Assembly: GCF_003073045.1 (NCBI RefSeq)
Contig: NC_037592.1
Coordinates: forward strand, 4,329,924 to 4,393,923
Reading direction: 5' to 3'
Source: Pomacea canaliculata
Lineage: Eukaryota; Mollusca; Gastropoda; Architaenioglossa; Ampullariidae
DNA: 64,000 bases
Position 1 is the stretch's first letter. The number at the start of each line of letters is the position of its first letter. Shown here piece after piece: positions 1 to 9,894 of this stretch. The notes below the pieces were generated by a model that saw nothing but the letters and a program-made list of their open reading frames with translations, ran no database searches and was not told the DNA's origin. The position numbers and the translations under genes are program-made.

Positions 1-3000
1 TCTCAGCTTTTGCGCTGAGATGTAAGACTGTGTTTCCAATCGAATCTTTGGCATTGATGTTGAAAGGTGCTCTTCCGCTTTGTTTCCTCTCTATTTTTGA
101 GTTATGTGTTCTTTTTATGCCAGCAAGTTTCTCCTGCGACGAAGAGTGAAAACGTTCCTTACTTGATGGAGTTAAGGCTGACTGTGGTTCGGTCTTATCC
201 CGCAACAGTTCTTCTATTAAAGACCAGTTGTCGTGTTTTACGGCGAGATGCATGGCGCTGTGACCGGAAGGACACAGGGTGTCACATTTGACGCCGTTGT
301 CAAGGAGATGCCGAAGAAGCGACGTATTGCGTTTAGTTTTTGTAGCCAGCCTTTGCAGAATAGTAAATCCTTCACTGTCTGGTTCGTCAAGGCGTTCGAC
401 TACATAACTATGAATAGTCCTCTTGTTACAGCTATTTAATCTCTGACAATCTGCTCCATGGTTTCTGGGAGTAAGCAGTTGCTCAATGATCTCCCACTTA
501 TCATATCTGGCAGCTAAATGAAAAACAGAATCACCGCTAGGACTGCATGCAGTCACATCTGCGCCCTTAGATATGAGAAGATGAATGAGTGGAGTAAAAT
601 CATGACTTCTGTAATCCATTTTCTGACAAGCAATAATGTGAAGGATGCTGAGTCCTTCCAGATCACGCTCGTTAACATCTGCCCCGAACTCAACCAGTCG
701 CTCTGCAAAACTCCACTTTTGCTCTTTCACGGCCATGTGCAGTGCTGTTCCTATATTTGGACATCTACAGTTGAGATTTACACCTTTCGCAACTAAGAGT
801 TCAAGTATTTTCTCATCTGGCTCTTGAACAAGTCTGTGAAGAATGTGAAATCCCTCACTGTCAGGTTCGTTTACATTGGCTCCACGTTCTATCAGTTGTT
901 TCACAACATCCCAATCAGGGAGTTTAGCCACCACATGAATGACTGTATCACCATTGTTACTGCGAACAAATGGGCACGCTCCTTTGTCAATTAGTAATGT
1001 AAAAAGTGAGTTGTTGAATGGCCGAACGTCTTCTGCAATTTTGTGGAGAATATAACATCCTTCGCTGTCAGGCTGGTTCATGTCACATCCTTGGTTAACA
1101 AGATATAGAACTTTTGTCCAGTTATTGCATTTGGCTGCCAGGTGCAAGGCAGTATCACCTGTACGACATTGAACAGACACATCTGCACCTTTGTTAATAA
1201 GGGTAGAAAAGAAAATGTCGTCCTTTACCTGTGTCTGCTGAGTTGTTTGCGCAAACCTGTGAAGAACACTATATCCCTCGCTGTCAAGTTCGTTCACGTC
1301 CCATTCTAGCTCCAAAAGACGTTCAACTATTTCCCAGTTACCGTGTTTCGCTGCCAACTGCATGACACTGTCACCAGCAGAGGTGCGAACATACACATCA
1401 GCACCTTTGTTAAGAAGGTTGCAAAAGAGAGTGTCTTCAGGTGCTTCACTTGAGTTGTACAATACCTGTCTCCGCTGTGTTGTTTGTGCAAGTCTGTGAA
1501 GAACATTCCGTCCCTCGCTGTCAAGTTCGTTCACCTCACATTCTAGTTTCACAAGATGTTCAACTATAGTCCAGTTGCCGTGTTTTGCTGCCAACTGTAT
1601 GACACTGTCACCAGCAGAGGTGTGGACAAACACATCAGCACCTTTGGTAACAAACATCACGAAGAGAGCTTCATACTCTTCTTTATGTGATTTTAGCGAT
1701 GAATGTCTCAGCTGTGTGGTTTGCGCAAGTCTGTGGAGAACATAAAATCCCTCACTGTCGGGCTCATTCAGGTCACACCCGTGCTCAACAAGACACTCAA
1801 CTATGTCCCAGTTATTGTGTCTGGCCGCCAGGTGTAGAGCTGTATCGCCCACAGAGCTACGAAGGCGAGGGTTGGCTCCCTGGCTAAGCAAAAGGTTCAC
1901 AACAGAACCAATATTATCTTCGGTATACTTAGACTCGTACTGAACGGTTCTATGTAAAACACTTAAACCTTCACTATCGACTTGGTTTATGTTTGTCACA
2001 TCACGTTCCTGAATCAGGTGTTCCACCATAGGGATGTTTCCACATTTTGCTGAAAACTGTAATAAAGTTTCACCACTTGGGGTCCGTGATGACATCACTG
2101 CAGTTTTGTTAGAAAACTTAGCAAAAAGAGCCGAAAAGTTTCTCCCTCTGTATTCGGCAAGTCTATGAATGACAGAAAATCCCTCGCTGTCGGGTTCGTA
2201 AGGACTGAACTGTTTCAACATTAGCTCTACGACGAGCCAATTTTTGTGTTTGGCGGCCAGTTGCAGCAGGTTGTCACCTTCCTGGGTTCGTACGGTGATG
2301 TCTGCGCCCTTATTCACCAGAAATCGGAAGACTTCTTCTATAGATTCCATCGAGTCCATCTGTGCAAGTCTCTGAAGCACTGTAAAGCCTAAGCGGTCAC
2401 GTTGGTTAATAGGTGCACCTTTCCTTAGTAGGTTTTTAAAATCTTTCCAACACTTAAGTTTCACAGCCAAATGCAGTTGCACATTAAGTGGAAATCTTTC
2501 AAGAGAAGGGAGGTCAAGACAAATGCATGAAGTTTCATTCGTAAAAATCCTGTCATAAACTGTACAGCCATCACTGTCAGGCTCTGTTACTACCGCCCCT
2601 TCAGATATCAAATCGTTCACATACCCCCAGTTGCCAAGTTTTGCAGCTAAATGTAAAGCAGTGTTTCCTTCTGAATAATTGATTTTTAAACCTGCGCCGC
2701 ATGCAATAGCTTTTTTTAACAACGAAGATGAAAATTCACGTTTGTGTGTCGCCATTGTGTGCAGCACAGTTCTGCCATTTCCATCCTGCACATCAGCACG
2801 TGCACCAAAGGTCAGCAACTTTTCCGCGATTAGACTGTTTCTTTCTTTGACTGCTAGGTGCAGAGCGGTGTACCCTCCTCCTTCACGTGCATCTATGTTC
2901 CAGCAGTTTTTCTGCAGCAATGAGAAAGTGGTGTCAGCACTTTTCCAGATCTCTGAAAGGAAACAAAAATAAAAAACCAGTGTGTGTAAGACAGTGTGGT

Positions 3001-3760
3001 TGTCGTTGTTGGCGATGTCGACTCTAGCTCCTCTCCGCAACAAGGCATCCAGCATTTTCCAGTTCTTGCTTTTTACGGCAATGTGAGTAGCTGTGTCACC
3101 ATCTACATTCTTTAAGTTAATATCACCGCCATTTTCAAGCAGTTTGTGTAAGAGGTAAATATGATGATTCATGCCGCCTTTAGCAAGTCTGTGCACAAGT
3201 CCCAGCCCTTCTTCATCTAGAGTGTTAGCAATGTCGGCTGTTAAGAGGTCACGGACCAGCCACCAACAGTTCACTTTGGCTGCAACATGAATTAATACCT
3301 CGTGTATGGCTCTGTGGTGACATTCAGGTATCGTCTGATTGAGACTTTCCCATAAACAGCCTAAAATATGAACACTCAATCCGCAGTTTTTGTTCATATG
3401 CTCACTACGACTCACGATCCTCAAAAAAACAATCACGCGGTCTTTGTCAGGCAGCGCCCCCTGTCTAGACATCAGAAGCCACACGACCTTCCAGTTCTCA
3501 CATCTGGCGGCCACCATAACAGCCGTGTCTCCGTTATTATCGGCCATGTTAATGTTCACGTCACGTGACAAGATCTCGTCCACGATGTCTTCTACAAGCG
3601 AGAGGCTGATGTCTGGAGTGGAAGCCAGGGTGTGGAGGACGAGACATCGCTCAACGTCAGCCACATCCACATCCTCGTCACACAGCAGGTCTCTGACGAC
3701 GACCCAGTTCCTGCAATCAATGGCCGCTGCTAATTTCTGTGCGATCTCTCTTTGTTCCAT
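1..3760 (-). CDS. Giant ankyrin-repeat protein, copy A (3' end outside window)
   Basis: Partial CDS; the ATG is at 3760 (cat at 3758-3760), and the frame matches at 2980, 2197, 1078, 385 and 4, giving about 1253 open codons running off the left edge. The start MEQREIAQKLAA is shared with copy B. The protein is a continuous series of alternating ankyrin types: W-type (GDTALHLAA, NWxIVxxLL) and EGF/HRLA-type (EPDSEGFxVLHRLAQ, loop, LLxKGADV). Five W-type units lie between the GANPRLRSSVG unit and the CPNIGTALHMA unit, as in copy C. The C-terminal third, including the expected SOCS box, lies outside the window, so the E3-receptor role is inferred from copies B to F. The bases before the ATG contain a conserved 3' splice site (3850-3852). 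I saw no stop or frameshift, so this may be one of the two functional copies here. Confidence 0.85.
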   Translation of the reverse strand, partial: MEQREIAQKLAAAIDCRNWVVVRDLLCDEDVDVADVERCLVLHTLASTPDISLSLVEDIVDEILSRDVNINMADNNGDTAVMVAARCENWKVVWLLMSRQGALPDKDRVIVFLRIVSRSEHMNKNCGLSVHILGCLWESLNQTIPECHHRAIHEVLIHVAAKVNCWWLVRDLLTADIANTLDEEGLGLVHRLAKGGMNHHIYLLHKLLENGGDINLKNVDGDTATHIAVKSKNWKMLDALLRRGARVDIANNDNHTVLHTLVFYFCFLSEIWKSADTTFSLLQKNCWNIDAREGGGYTALHLAVKERNSLIAEKLLTFGARADVQDGNGRTVLHTMATHKREFSSSLLKKAIACGAGLKINYSEGNTALHLAAKLGNWGYVNDLISEGAVVTEPDSDGCTVYDRIFTNETSCICLDLPSLERFPLNVQLHLAVKLKCWKDFKNLLRKGAPINQRDRLGFTVLQRLAQMDSMESIEEVFRFLVNKGADITVRTQEGDNLLQLAAKHKNWLVVELMLKQFSPYEPDSEGFSVIHRLAEYRGRNFSALFAKFSNKTAVMSSRTPSGETLLQFSAKCGNIPMVEHLIQERDVTNINQVDSEGLSVLHRTVQYESKYTEDNIGSVVNLLLSQGANPRLRSSVGDTALHLAARHNNWDIVECLVEHGCDLNEPDSEGFYVLHRLAQTTQLRHSSLKSHKEEYEALFVMFVTKGADVFVHTSAGDSVIQLAAKHGNWTIVEHLVKLECEVNELDSEGRNVLHRLAQTTQRRQVLYNSSEAPEDTLFCNLLNKGADVYVRTSAGDSVMQLAAKHGNWEIVERLLELEWDVNELDSEGYSVLHRFAQTTQQTQVKDDIFFSTLINKGADVSVQCRTGDTALHLAAKCNNWTKVLYLVNQGCDMNQPDSEGCYILHKIAEDVRPFNNSLFTLLIDKGACPFVRSNNGDTVIHVVAKLPDWDVVKQLIERGANVNEPDSEGFHILHRLVQEPDEKILELLVAKGVNLNCRCPNIGTALHMAVKEQKWSFAERLVEFGADVNERDLEGLSILHIIACQKMDYRSHDFTPLIHLLISKGADVTACSPSGDSVFHLAARYDKWEIIEQLLTPRNHGADCQRLNSCNKRTIHSYVVERLDEPDSEGFTILQRLATKTKRNTSLLRHLLDNGVKCDTLCPSGHSAMHLAVKHDNWSLIEELLRDKTEPQSALTPSSKERFHSSSQEKLAGIKRTHNSKIERKQSGRAPFNINAKDSIGNTVLHLSAKAE

Positions 3761-3849
3761 GTTTTTTAATCCAAATTTGGTCGTGTCAAAAGGCAGTAAG
3801 ATGACCATTACAAGCCTTTCTTATGGACCAATTTTTTTTCTTGCAGTAC

Positions 3850-3852
3850 CTG
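3850..3852 (-). promoter_or_regulatory. Conserved 3' splice acceptor of copy A
   Basis: On the minus strand the sequence reads TTCTATTTTACATTTGCAG followed by GTACTGC, a polypyrimidine tract plus CAG. The matching site occurs at equivalent places in copies B (15680-15682), C (29673-29675), D (37851-37853), E (49901-49903) and F (59921-59923). This suggests a 5'UTR intron common to the whole array and about 89 nt of 5'UTR between the splice site and the ATG. Confidence 0.6.
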
Positions 3853-5439
3853 CAAATGTAAAATAGAACTCAAAATTACTTGAACTCACACTAAATACAG
3901 CAGTTTAGACACAGTGTATTTTACTGAAAAGATCGACAGCTGTTTATGGTTGAAGGCAACTAAGAAGCTTATATAACGAACTATACAGTAAAGTAAAATT
4001 GAATGTATATTCACTATTTGAGTTTTCTAATATATTTTTTTGTCTGTCTACACATAGTTCTGCTAACAAATACAAAACATGCCCTCTTAAGCTGTATTGT
4101 TGCAGATAGATAAGGGATTTTAATACGCCCTCGGACACAAAGAATGAAAGAGGGAAAGAAAGAATGGAAGGAAGAGCAAATTCGTTTTGTTGAAAGTCTA
4201 TTTTTGAAATGATTTCTTCGAATACCTGTGTATTCTTTCACCTGTGCTTAGTGGCTTAATGTGTTTGGTGTCAGTCTGTTATTGCTATTGTGTTATTGCT
4301 ATTATTAAAAATATTTAGCGCATAAGCAGAATGCATTCCATTTATTTCATTCATTCATTAGCCCAGACACAAGAACATAAAGAGACGGTGGAAAAGACGG
4401 ATTTTCACAACGCTATAAATATAAAAAGGAGAAAATAGTACTACCTCGTTTCCCAGTGGCAAATGTCTAACAGCTCGAAAGACAAAAATTGTACTTATAA
4501 AAGAGACTGATGTGAGCTTACAGACTTTAAATTGCAATATGATTAGTGAGAGAGAGAGAGAGTGTGTAAGATAAAAAAAGACCTCTTTTAATCTTAAAAA
4601 AACTAATAAGACAGAATACTTTTCTTACAACGTTTTACTACTCAGACGCACGCGAGAGAGAATTGTGTATATTTGTATTTTATGTAAGTGTATAAATTTT
4701 ATATTCTAGACAGAAACGTCGGCACATAAATGTTTGAAACTGGTGATTTTTTAAAGGGCTTTCGAATTTTTATAAGCTCTTACAACTATAGCTGAGATTA
4801 ATAATAATAGTATGCTGCCCATGCCTAAGTAATGCACTGTACATCTACAAGTAAAACGACTTTTAAAAAAAATAAACGGCTTTATTCTCTCAATCAGTTT
4901 AACCCATACTCTCCAGTTCACTCTCACTCGTAAAGAAAAACGTTGATAACAGTAGCAGCCGACAAATTCTCTCTCCGTCAGCGCCCAGCCAAAGGTGAAC
5001 GAGCAGGACACAGGCAAACCGTTCCTGACTCTTTCAAGCGATAAGAAGGCTGCCACCATTCGCTTTCATCGCTCAACTTTGTTTCCGCTATTCACGATGT
5101 AAACAGTACTTCAGCAAAAGCAAGCATGCAAGTGTGAAAGCGATATTATCCACTCTAAACTTGTCTTTGATTTAAAGATTCTCTTTGAAGCTGGAATTTT
5201 GAAATACTACTATCATCGAAGCAGTCATGCAGGAACTAAAATTCCGATTTGCGCACGGCACTACGAAAACTGCTAAACGCTGATTAGATGTTTGGATGTT
5301 GGTATGGGATATCAGTCTAAAAAAATACACGCATTACTCCAAACGTTTGACAGTGACAGGCAAGCAAGTTAAGTTGTAAATAAACAACATACAATTACAA
5401 CAGAAATATTAACAAGTACAGACTGAGAGACACAAGGCA

Positions 5440-5445
5440 CTCACC
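5440..5445 (-). promoter_or_regulatory. Candidate 5' splice donor (copy A, alternative)
   Basis: The minus strand reads CAGAGG/GTGAG with G at 5444. The same motif and its purine-rich exon-like neighbourhood are kept in copy B at 17031. The site is not obvious in copy C, so it may be an alternative first-exon donor or chance. Confidence 0.35.
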
Positions 5446-5817
5446 CTCTGAAGCGAAAGTAGAAAAAGAAAGTCGCCATTATCAAATTTACACAGAAGAC
5501 TGTGCTGTCAACTTTCGTTTCGTTCTTGCTTTGACTCATGAGGAAATACAAAAGTGTCAGTCACCTTGATCTACAGCATTAACAGTTACAGTGGTAAATC
5601 GTTTAGAAAGGTCAGGCTACACTGTAGGCGCAGTGCATATAATGGCTGTATAGTTGTCACTTCCTTATCAGAGTCTTCTAAATAGCAATAGAATACAGGA
5701 AAGCTTGTAACAGCGTGAAAGTATGACCGAAAAAAAGCATAAAACGTGATTTAAACAAGTACAAACAAGGAATGAACTTAAAAACAAATACCTCTCAATT
5801 CTGTAGGGACGACATGA

Positions 5818-5867
5818 GTTTAGTTTATTCCTCTTTGCTCTTTTGAGTGCCATAGGGCCGCAACAAC
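5818..5867 (-). repeat. Short LINE/SINE-tail insertion with target duplication
   Basis: About 50 bp that read on the minus strand as GTTGTTGCGGCCCTATGGCA, then AATAAACTAAAC at the end. This resembles the 3' tail of molluscan retroposons. It is flanked by near-identical 11-mers, GGACGACATGA (5807-5817) and GGACGCCATGA (5868-5878), consistent with a target-site duplication. Copy B has the same insertion at about 17415-17464. Copies C and E have an empty site, so the insertion dates between the C split and the A/B duplication. Confidence 0.55.
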
Positions 5868-5930
5868 GGACGCCATGAAGTGATCAATTAATATCCGGAC
5901 AACTCTGGTGGATAACTTGCTTACCTCAGT

Positions 5931-5935
5931 TACTT
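5931..5935 (-). promoter_or_regulatory. Candidate 5' splice donor of first exon (copy A)
   Basis: The minus strand reads TGAG/GTAAGC, a near-consensus donor with the first intron base at 5934. It is identical in copy C (31564), changed to GTTAGC in copy B (17522), and GTAAAC at the matching place in copy E. Paired with the acceptor at 3850 it would remove an intron of about 2.1 kb. Confidence 0.5.
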
Positions 5936-6028
5936 CCCTTTTTACTCCCCCGTAAACATCCGAGTGTTTGCATTCACTTATTCGCAATCACCCAAACACA
6001 CTAAAGCTCACGCGCAAACTCTCTACTC

Positions 6029-6036
6029 ATGCAAAT
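6029..6036. promoter_or_regulatory. ATGCAAAT octamer upstream of copy A
   Basis: A perfect POU/octamer motif in a conserved context (CTCTCTACTC before, TCGG after). It is kept at 17620-17627 in copy B and 31660-31667 in copy C, each time about 94-97 bp upstream of the first-exon donor. Octamers are known core or proximal promoter elements in animals; the promoter role here is inferred. Confidence 0.45.
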
Positions 6037-6329
6037 TCGGTGTCAGTAATCACGATTATTACAGCGCTGATCTTTCATTGGCAGATGGTATGGAGAGGAG
6101 ATACATAAAACTGAGTTAGATGCACGAGACACTAACCTAAACACAACTTGTGATGTCATTGTGTCTGTTAGTATGAGATCTACCCAAGGGAGGCCTGCAT
6201 CTGCTTATATAAGCATTAGAGATATAGCATCTGTTCAGCAGACGATTCTGCCGAGAGAGACAATGTGGCATCTGTTTACAGGGTTGGCTGCCTTGCCGTG
6301 ATATAGCCTTAGATGCTGGTTTGATGTAA

Positions 6330-9060
6330 AACACCAATTCCTCCTACCAGCATCACTCACATTCCTCTTTCATTAAATTAAATTCAACTCACTGCCAATC
6401 AGGGAATTGTGCTCTAAATAAGCTTTTATTATTTATGATATTCTATAATTTGTGGTTACAAATTATAGCGATGTATTTTTTTTTTTAGTCCTTTCTAGTT
6501 TTAAGTTGTATTTCCACACTTTGGTTTGTTCCTAGCATCCTGAGATTGGCAGCAGTTGAAATGCTTTGTTGCTGTATCACATATGCAGGCAGGCATAACA
6601 TCAATGTATATGGTCTCTCCCACACCCCACCCTTGCACACACATATTCATGTGCTTCTCAGACATTTATTATTAAACTGTGATACAAATTCCTCTATAAC
6701 TGAATCATGGCTGAACTTGTTGGGTGAATTGGATTACATTAAAAAAATAAGTGTGGCATTAAATTTTAACCTGTAAATGAATGACTCAATAGTTAAAATT
6801 GGGCTTAATAGTTTGCAAACCTTTCTCCATTTTCTGCTGGTATATAATGCTCAGCATTTCATTCTTACATTATATAAACCCAAATCAAAGGAAAACAGAC
6901 AAAAATGCTCAGTATTTCATTTTGACATTATATAACTAGTAGAAATAATAAACTATTAACACAATAACTAATAAAATTAAAATAATAAAATGAAACTGTC
7001 TACGTTGTTTATAATTGTTTGTTAAAAATATCATACTATACATTACATAATTATAAAACAACTATTAAAATGGTATGATTAATAAAATGCAAAGATTAGT
7101 TTACAACATTAATAATTTTTGCCTATGGTATGAAATAATTATTCACGAGTTAGGTAGTTCTTCCCACTGCTCTATAATAGTAATAGAAATATTTTACGGT
7201 TATTTGGGGGACAAATAAGTAATGATGAAGAAAATTATAAGGAATATAATTATCTTTAACAGTTTTATCGCATTATTACAAAAAATTCTACGGAAAGGGT
7301 CTTAGCAAATCTTGTTTAAATGATTCAATAGACAAAAACGAACCGAGACTACGCGATTGCAGACGTGGTCATTTTAAACTGTTTTAACTTCGTGAACACG
7401 CAGCTCAGTTTGCTGGCAACAAATATTATGATTGCAGAACATGTAAACATTAACCTGCAACTGAAATTTTTATTGACTGTCATTGAAATGACCTGAAATA
7501 AAGCGAACAATTTAAACGTTCTGATCACAACCGCTAGACTCCATTCTACCCGTCGCCGTGCGGCTGGCTTCTGCTGAAGTGATGACGTAGAGCGCACGTT
7601 CCCGTGATGCTACACATACGCGTCTCGTCAGCGCTGACTCTCAAGCTGTCTAATATACTGGTACAGCGATAGGTTCCAAACATCAAAGGTGTTTCACAGA
7701 TCAGCAGGGTAAACGAGAAGTTTGTCCGAACGAGCGATGGGTAATGGATGGAATGTAAGCAGACGTGTACAAGCTGCTTTAATTCACTTGGCCTACATTG
7801 TATTCTAAATTCTGTATTGCGAATACTATATGACTCGTTACGTCACATCTAGATAAAAACTAATAATGAGGTGTTTGTACATAAGAAATAGTCTGAAACA
7901 CATCACACCACATCCTAGAAGAATCATCTGGTAAAGTGTGAAATGCAAGGGAGCAGATCAGGTCTCTGTGACTTCGTAGATACGCTTGCCAAAAAGACCC
8001 CAACAAAATAAACACACACAAACAAAGCTGTTATAAGATTTCTCTTTCAATCTAATAAACTTAAAGTGAAAATAAAAGAAAACTAGTTCAAAATAGTTCA
8101 CATCTCATTGCTGTCTACAAGAAGTATTCAGCAGTGGAAAGGTTGCGACATGCCAATGCCCAATATTTTCCTTTCCCGATGATGCTTTTCAAACCAAAAT
8201 TATGACAGCCCATGATATATATATATGTCTGTCATTTACATAAAGACGCCGTTATATATCTATATCCCCAAAACAAGCTTGGGTTGTAATTAACTTTGAG
8301 TCAAACCCTGTGCCGCCCGAATTATTTAATATACCTTTGTGAGCCTTTAGATGTTTTGTCCCTATTTTTAATCCAGGTTTTAGTCTACAACTTATAAATC
8401 CAGATTTCTTTCCAAAAAAAAAATCTTTCTCAGCAACCTTTCTAGTTTTTGTCACAATAATGAAAAAACTTATAAACAAAACATAGTAATCATGATGATA
8501 ACAATAATTAGCACATTTATATAGCGCCCTTGCATAGAGATGTTGGAGTACACTTTGTTAGAGCGGCCTCTTAGTGAATACACAAACATGAAAGCACAGT
8601 GCACAACAGTAGAAATAAAAGTAATTGAGAGAGTGCTTCACCCAGTATCAACGGTAGGCACAAAGTGACCCATCTCCAAAAAAACAGAATAATCATGGAC
8701 ACTGGTCTCAAAACAGAGACCACCATATCCCTCTGTAGTGAAGACGGTGGTTGACCATCACCACAGATGTGGTCAGACTGGAGTCCATTGCGTGGAATAT
8801 AATAGAAAAAGTTTTGCTTCGAAAATTGGCTGAAAAGTTATTCTGCCGCCTGTATGGAAGTGCAAATCGCAAATACCGGAGCTGCGGCCTTACACTCGCA
8901 GACAGAAACATCGTTCCATCCACACAACTGCCGTTAGAGCAAACGGTCATTGCAAGATCAGCCTTCTGGAGAAGCACAATGTCCTGCGAACTGGACCCGC
9001 TCACTGCTGTATATAACATCGAACAGATCTACTCTATCTATACTTGCAAAATATCTTTAT
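6330..9060. other. Intergenic DNA between copies B and A
   Basis: AT-rich sequence with no recognisable gene. Short open stretches (for example 8751-9062 plus, 103 aa) have no recognisable domain and no homologous counterpart in the other intergenic spacers. No tRNA or rRNA was seen. Confidence 0.5.
8505..8620. repeat. Possible SINE-like repeat fragment
   Basis: Contains AATTAGCACATTTATATAGC followed by GCCCT, a motif that I recognise as part of a dispersed repeat found in many marine invertebrate genomes. No ends or target duplication could be defined. The call rests on recognition only. Confidence 0.25.
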
Positions 9061-9726
9061 AAAAACATGAAGCCGCAAAACGCAAATATCAAAAATAATT
9101 AAATTAAACACTTTTGATACAAAATACAGTATCTATGAGCAAAAGCAAGCAAAATGTAGTGTCCAGTGACAACATAAAACAATCTACTGAAGGTCACGTG
9201 GGTCTCAGTAATCTGGGTCAGGGACGTCTGCCGTATGTTAAGAAGACAACATAACGGAAAATCACAGAAGAAAATGCAGATCGGAATTTGTTGTAATGTT
9301 GATCTTCAGTAGGCACATACCTTGTTTCAACACTTTAAAAAGTCGATAGTGATGCCAAAAGAAATGAGCTTTACGATGACAGAATCCCAGGTTTTTGCGC
9401 TTTACACAAATTGGGCGAACAATACAACGCATCTGTAAAATACCGAGTTAACCGCTGAGTAGAAAAGATTACAGGAAGAAAGAGAATCAACGCTGTCAGT
9501 AAAAGTATCTCTCACAGAAACATTGCTAATGTCATGCCATATGTAAGTCTGTACGGCACAAAGTAAGCAAAAAAAAAGTTCAAAAGTTCACGGTTATTTT
9601 AAGCGTGCAGACCGTTACGAGCAGAGATGTTGCTTCAGTGCAAAATGATATGCAAATAAAAAAAATGATTACCGTCTATTCCATTAAAACATGTCGGTCT
9701 ATGGCTGGACGAAAGAATCTAACTCA
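9061..9726. other. 3' flank of copy B
   Basis: No gene. Parts at about 9330-9660 resemble the 3' flank of copy C at about 22620-22960 (both have AAAAGAAATGA, a CGCTTTACA run, and TTGGGC followed by an AATACAAC-like run). This supports B and C as products of one duplication series. Confidence 0.45.
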
Positions 9727-9894
9727 CTATATGTAGTTGGGGAGCAGGAAATAAAGAGAATTGTCCTCTTCAAAATCATACAGTTCGTAATCATAATCGT
9801 CAACCGACATCGATAGGTTCGCGTATGGATCATCCGTTATGTCGAATCGTGTATCCTGAAAATAGACATTTTCTGTTTCTTCCGTCTCTTCTTC
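9727..9894 (-). pseudogene. In-frame C-terminal tail of copy B beyond a TGA stop
   Basis: Directly after the TGA at 9895-9897 the same frame stays open for 55 codons to a TAG at 9727-9729. It encodes an acidic, tyrosine-rich tail (EEETEETENVYFQ..., VDDYDYELYDFEE). The tail resembles the intact tail of copy F (DDYEQHNYF, YSYDLDYNY) and an out-of-frame relic in copy E. The TGA is therefore probably a nonsense mutation that cut off an ancestral tail. Stop-codon readthrough is less likely because copy C has its own TGA at a different position. Confidence 0.55.

Larger units (their letters stand above)
3853..6320 (-). other. 5' flank and probable 5' intron of copy A
   Basis: No gene is visible. 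The stretch aligns base by base, with small indels, to 15683-17650 in front of copy B; about 270 bp around 4270-4540 are missing in B. It also aligns in blocks to 29676-32170 in front of copy C. It holds two candidate donors on the minus strand (GTAAGC at 5934, GTGAG at 5444), an octamer at 6029-6036, AG-rich simple sequence at about 4550-4565, and a block at 6178-6270 with a palindromic TTATATAA that recurs at 32098-32172. The duplication unit therefore included regulatory DNA and not only the coding exon. Confidence 0.6.

Noticed and set aside
3390-3866. 158-aa plus-strand open frame opposite the start of copy A (and a 159-aa equivalent at 15217-15696)
   Set aside because: It is antisense to the conserved ankyrin coding sequence and recurs only because the copies are duplicates. 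Composition is Ser/Thr-rich as expected for the complement of this coding strand.
9850-9885. ENVYFQ resembling a TEV protease cleavage site in the tail relic of copy B
   Set aside because: The equivalent codons in other copies read EDLYFQ, ENLNFQ and RNLYFF. It is a coincidence of an acidic/aromatic tail with no viral context.
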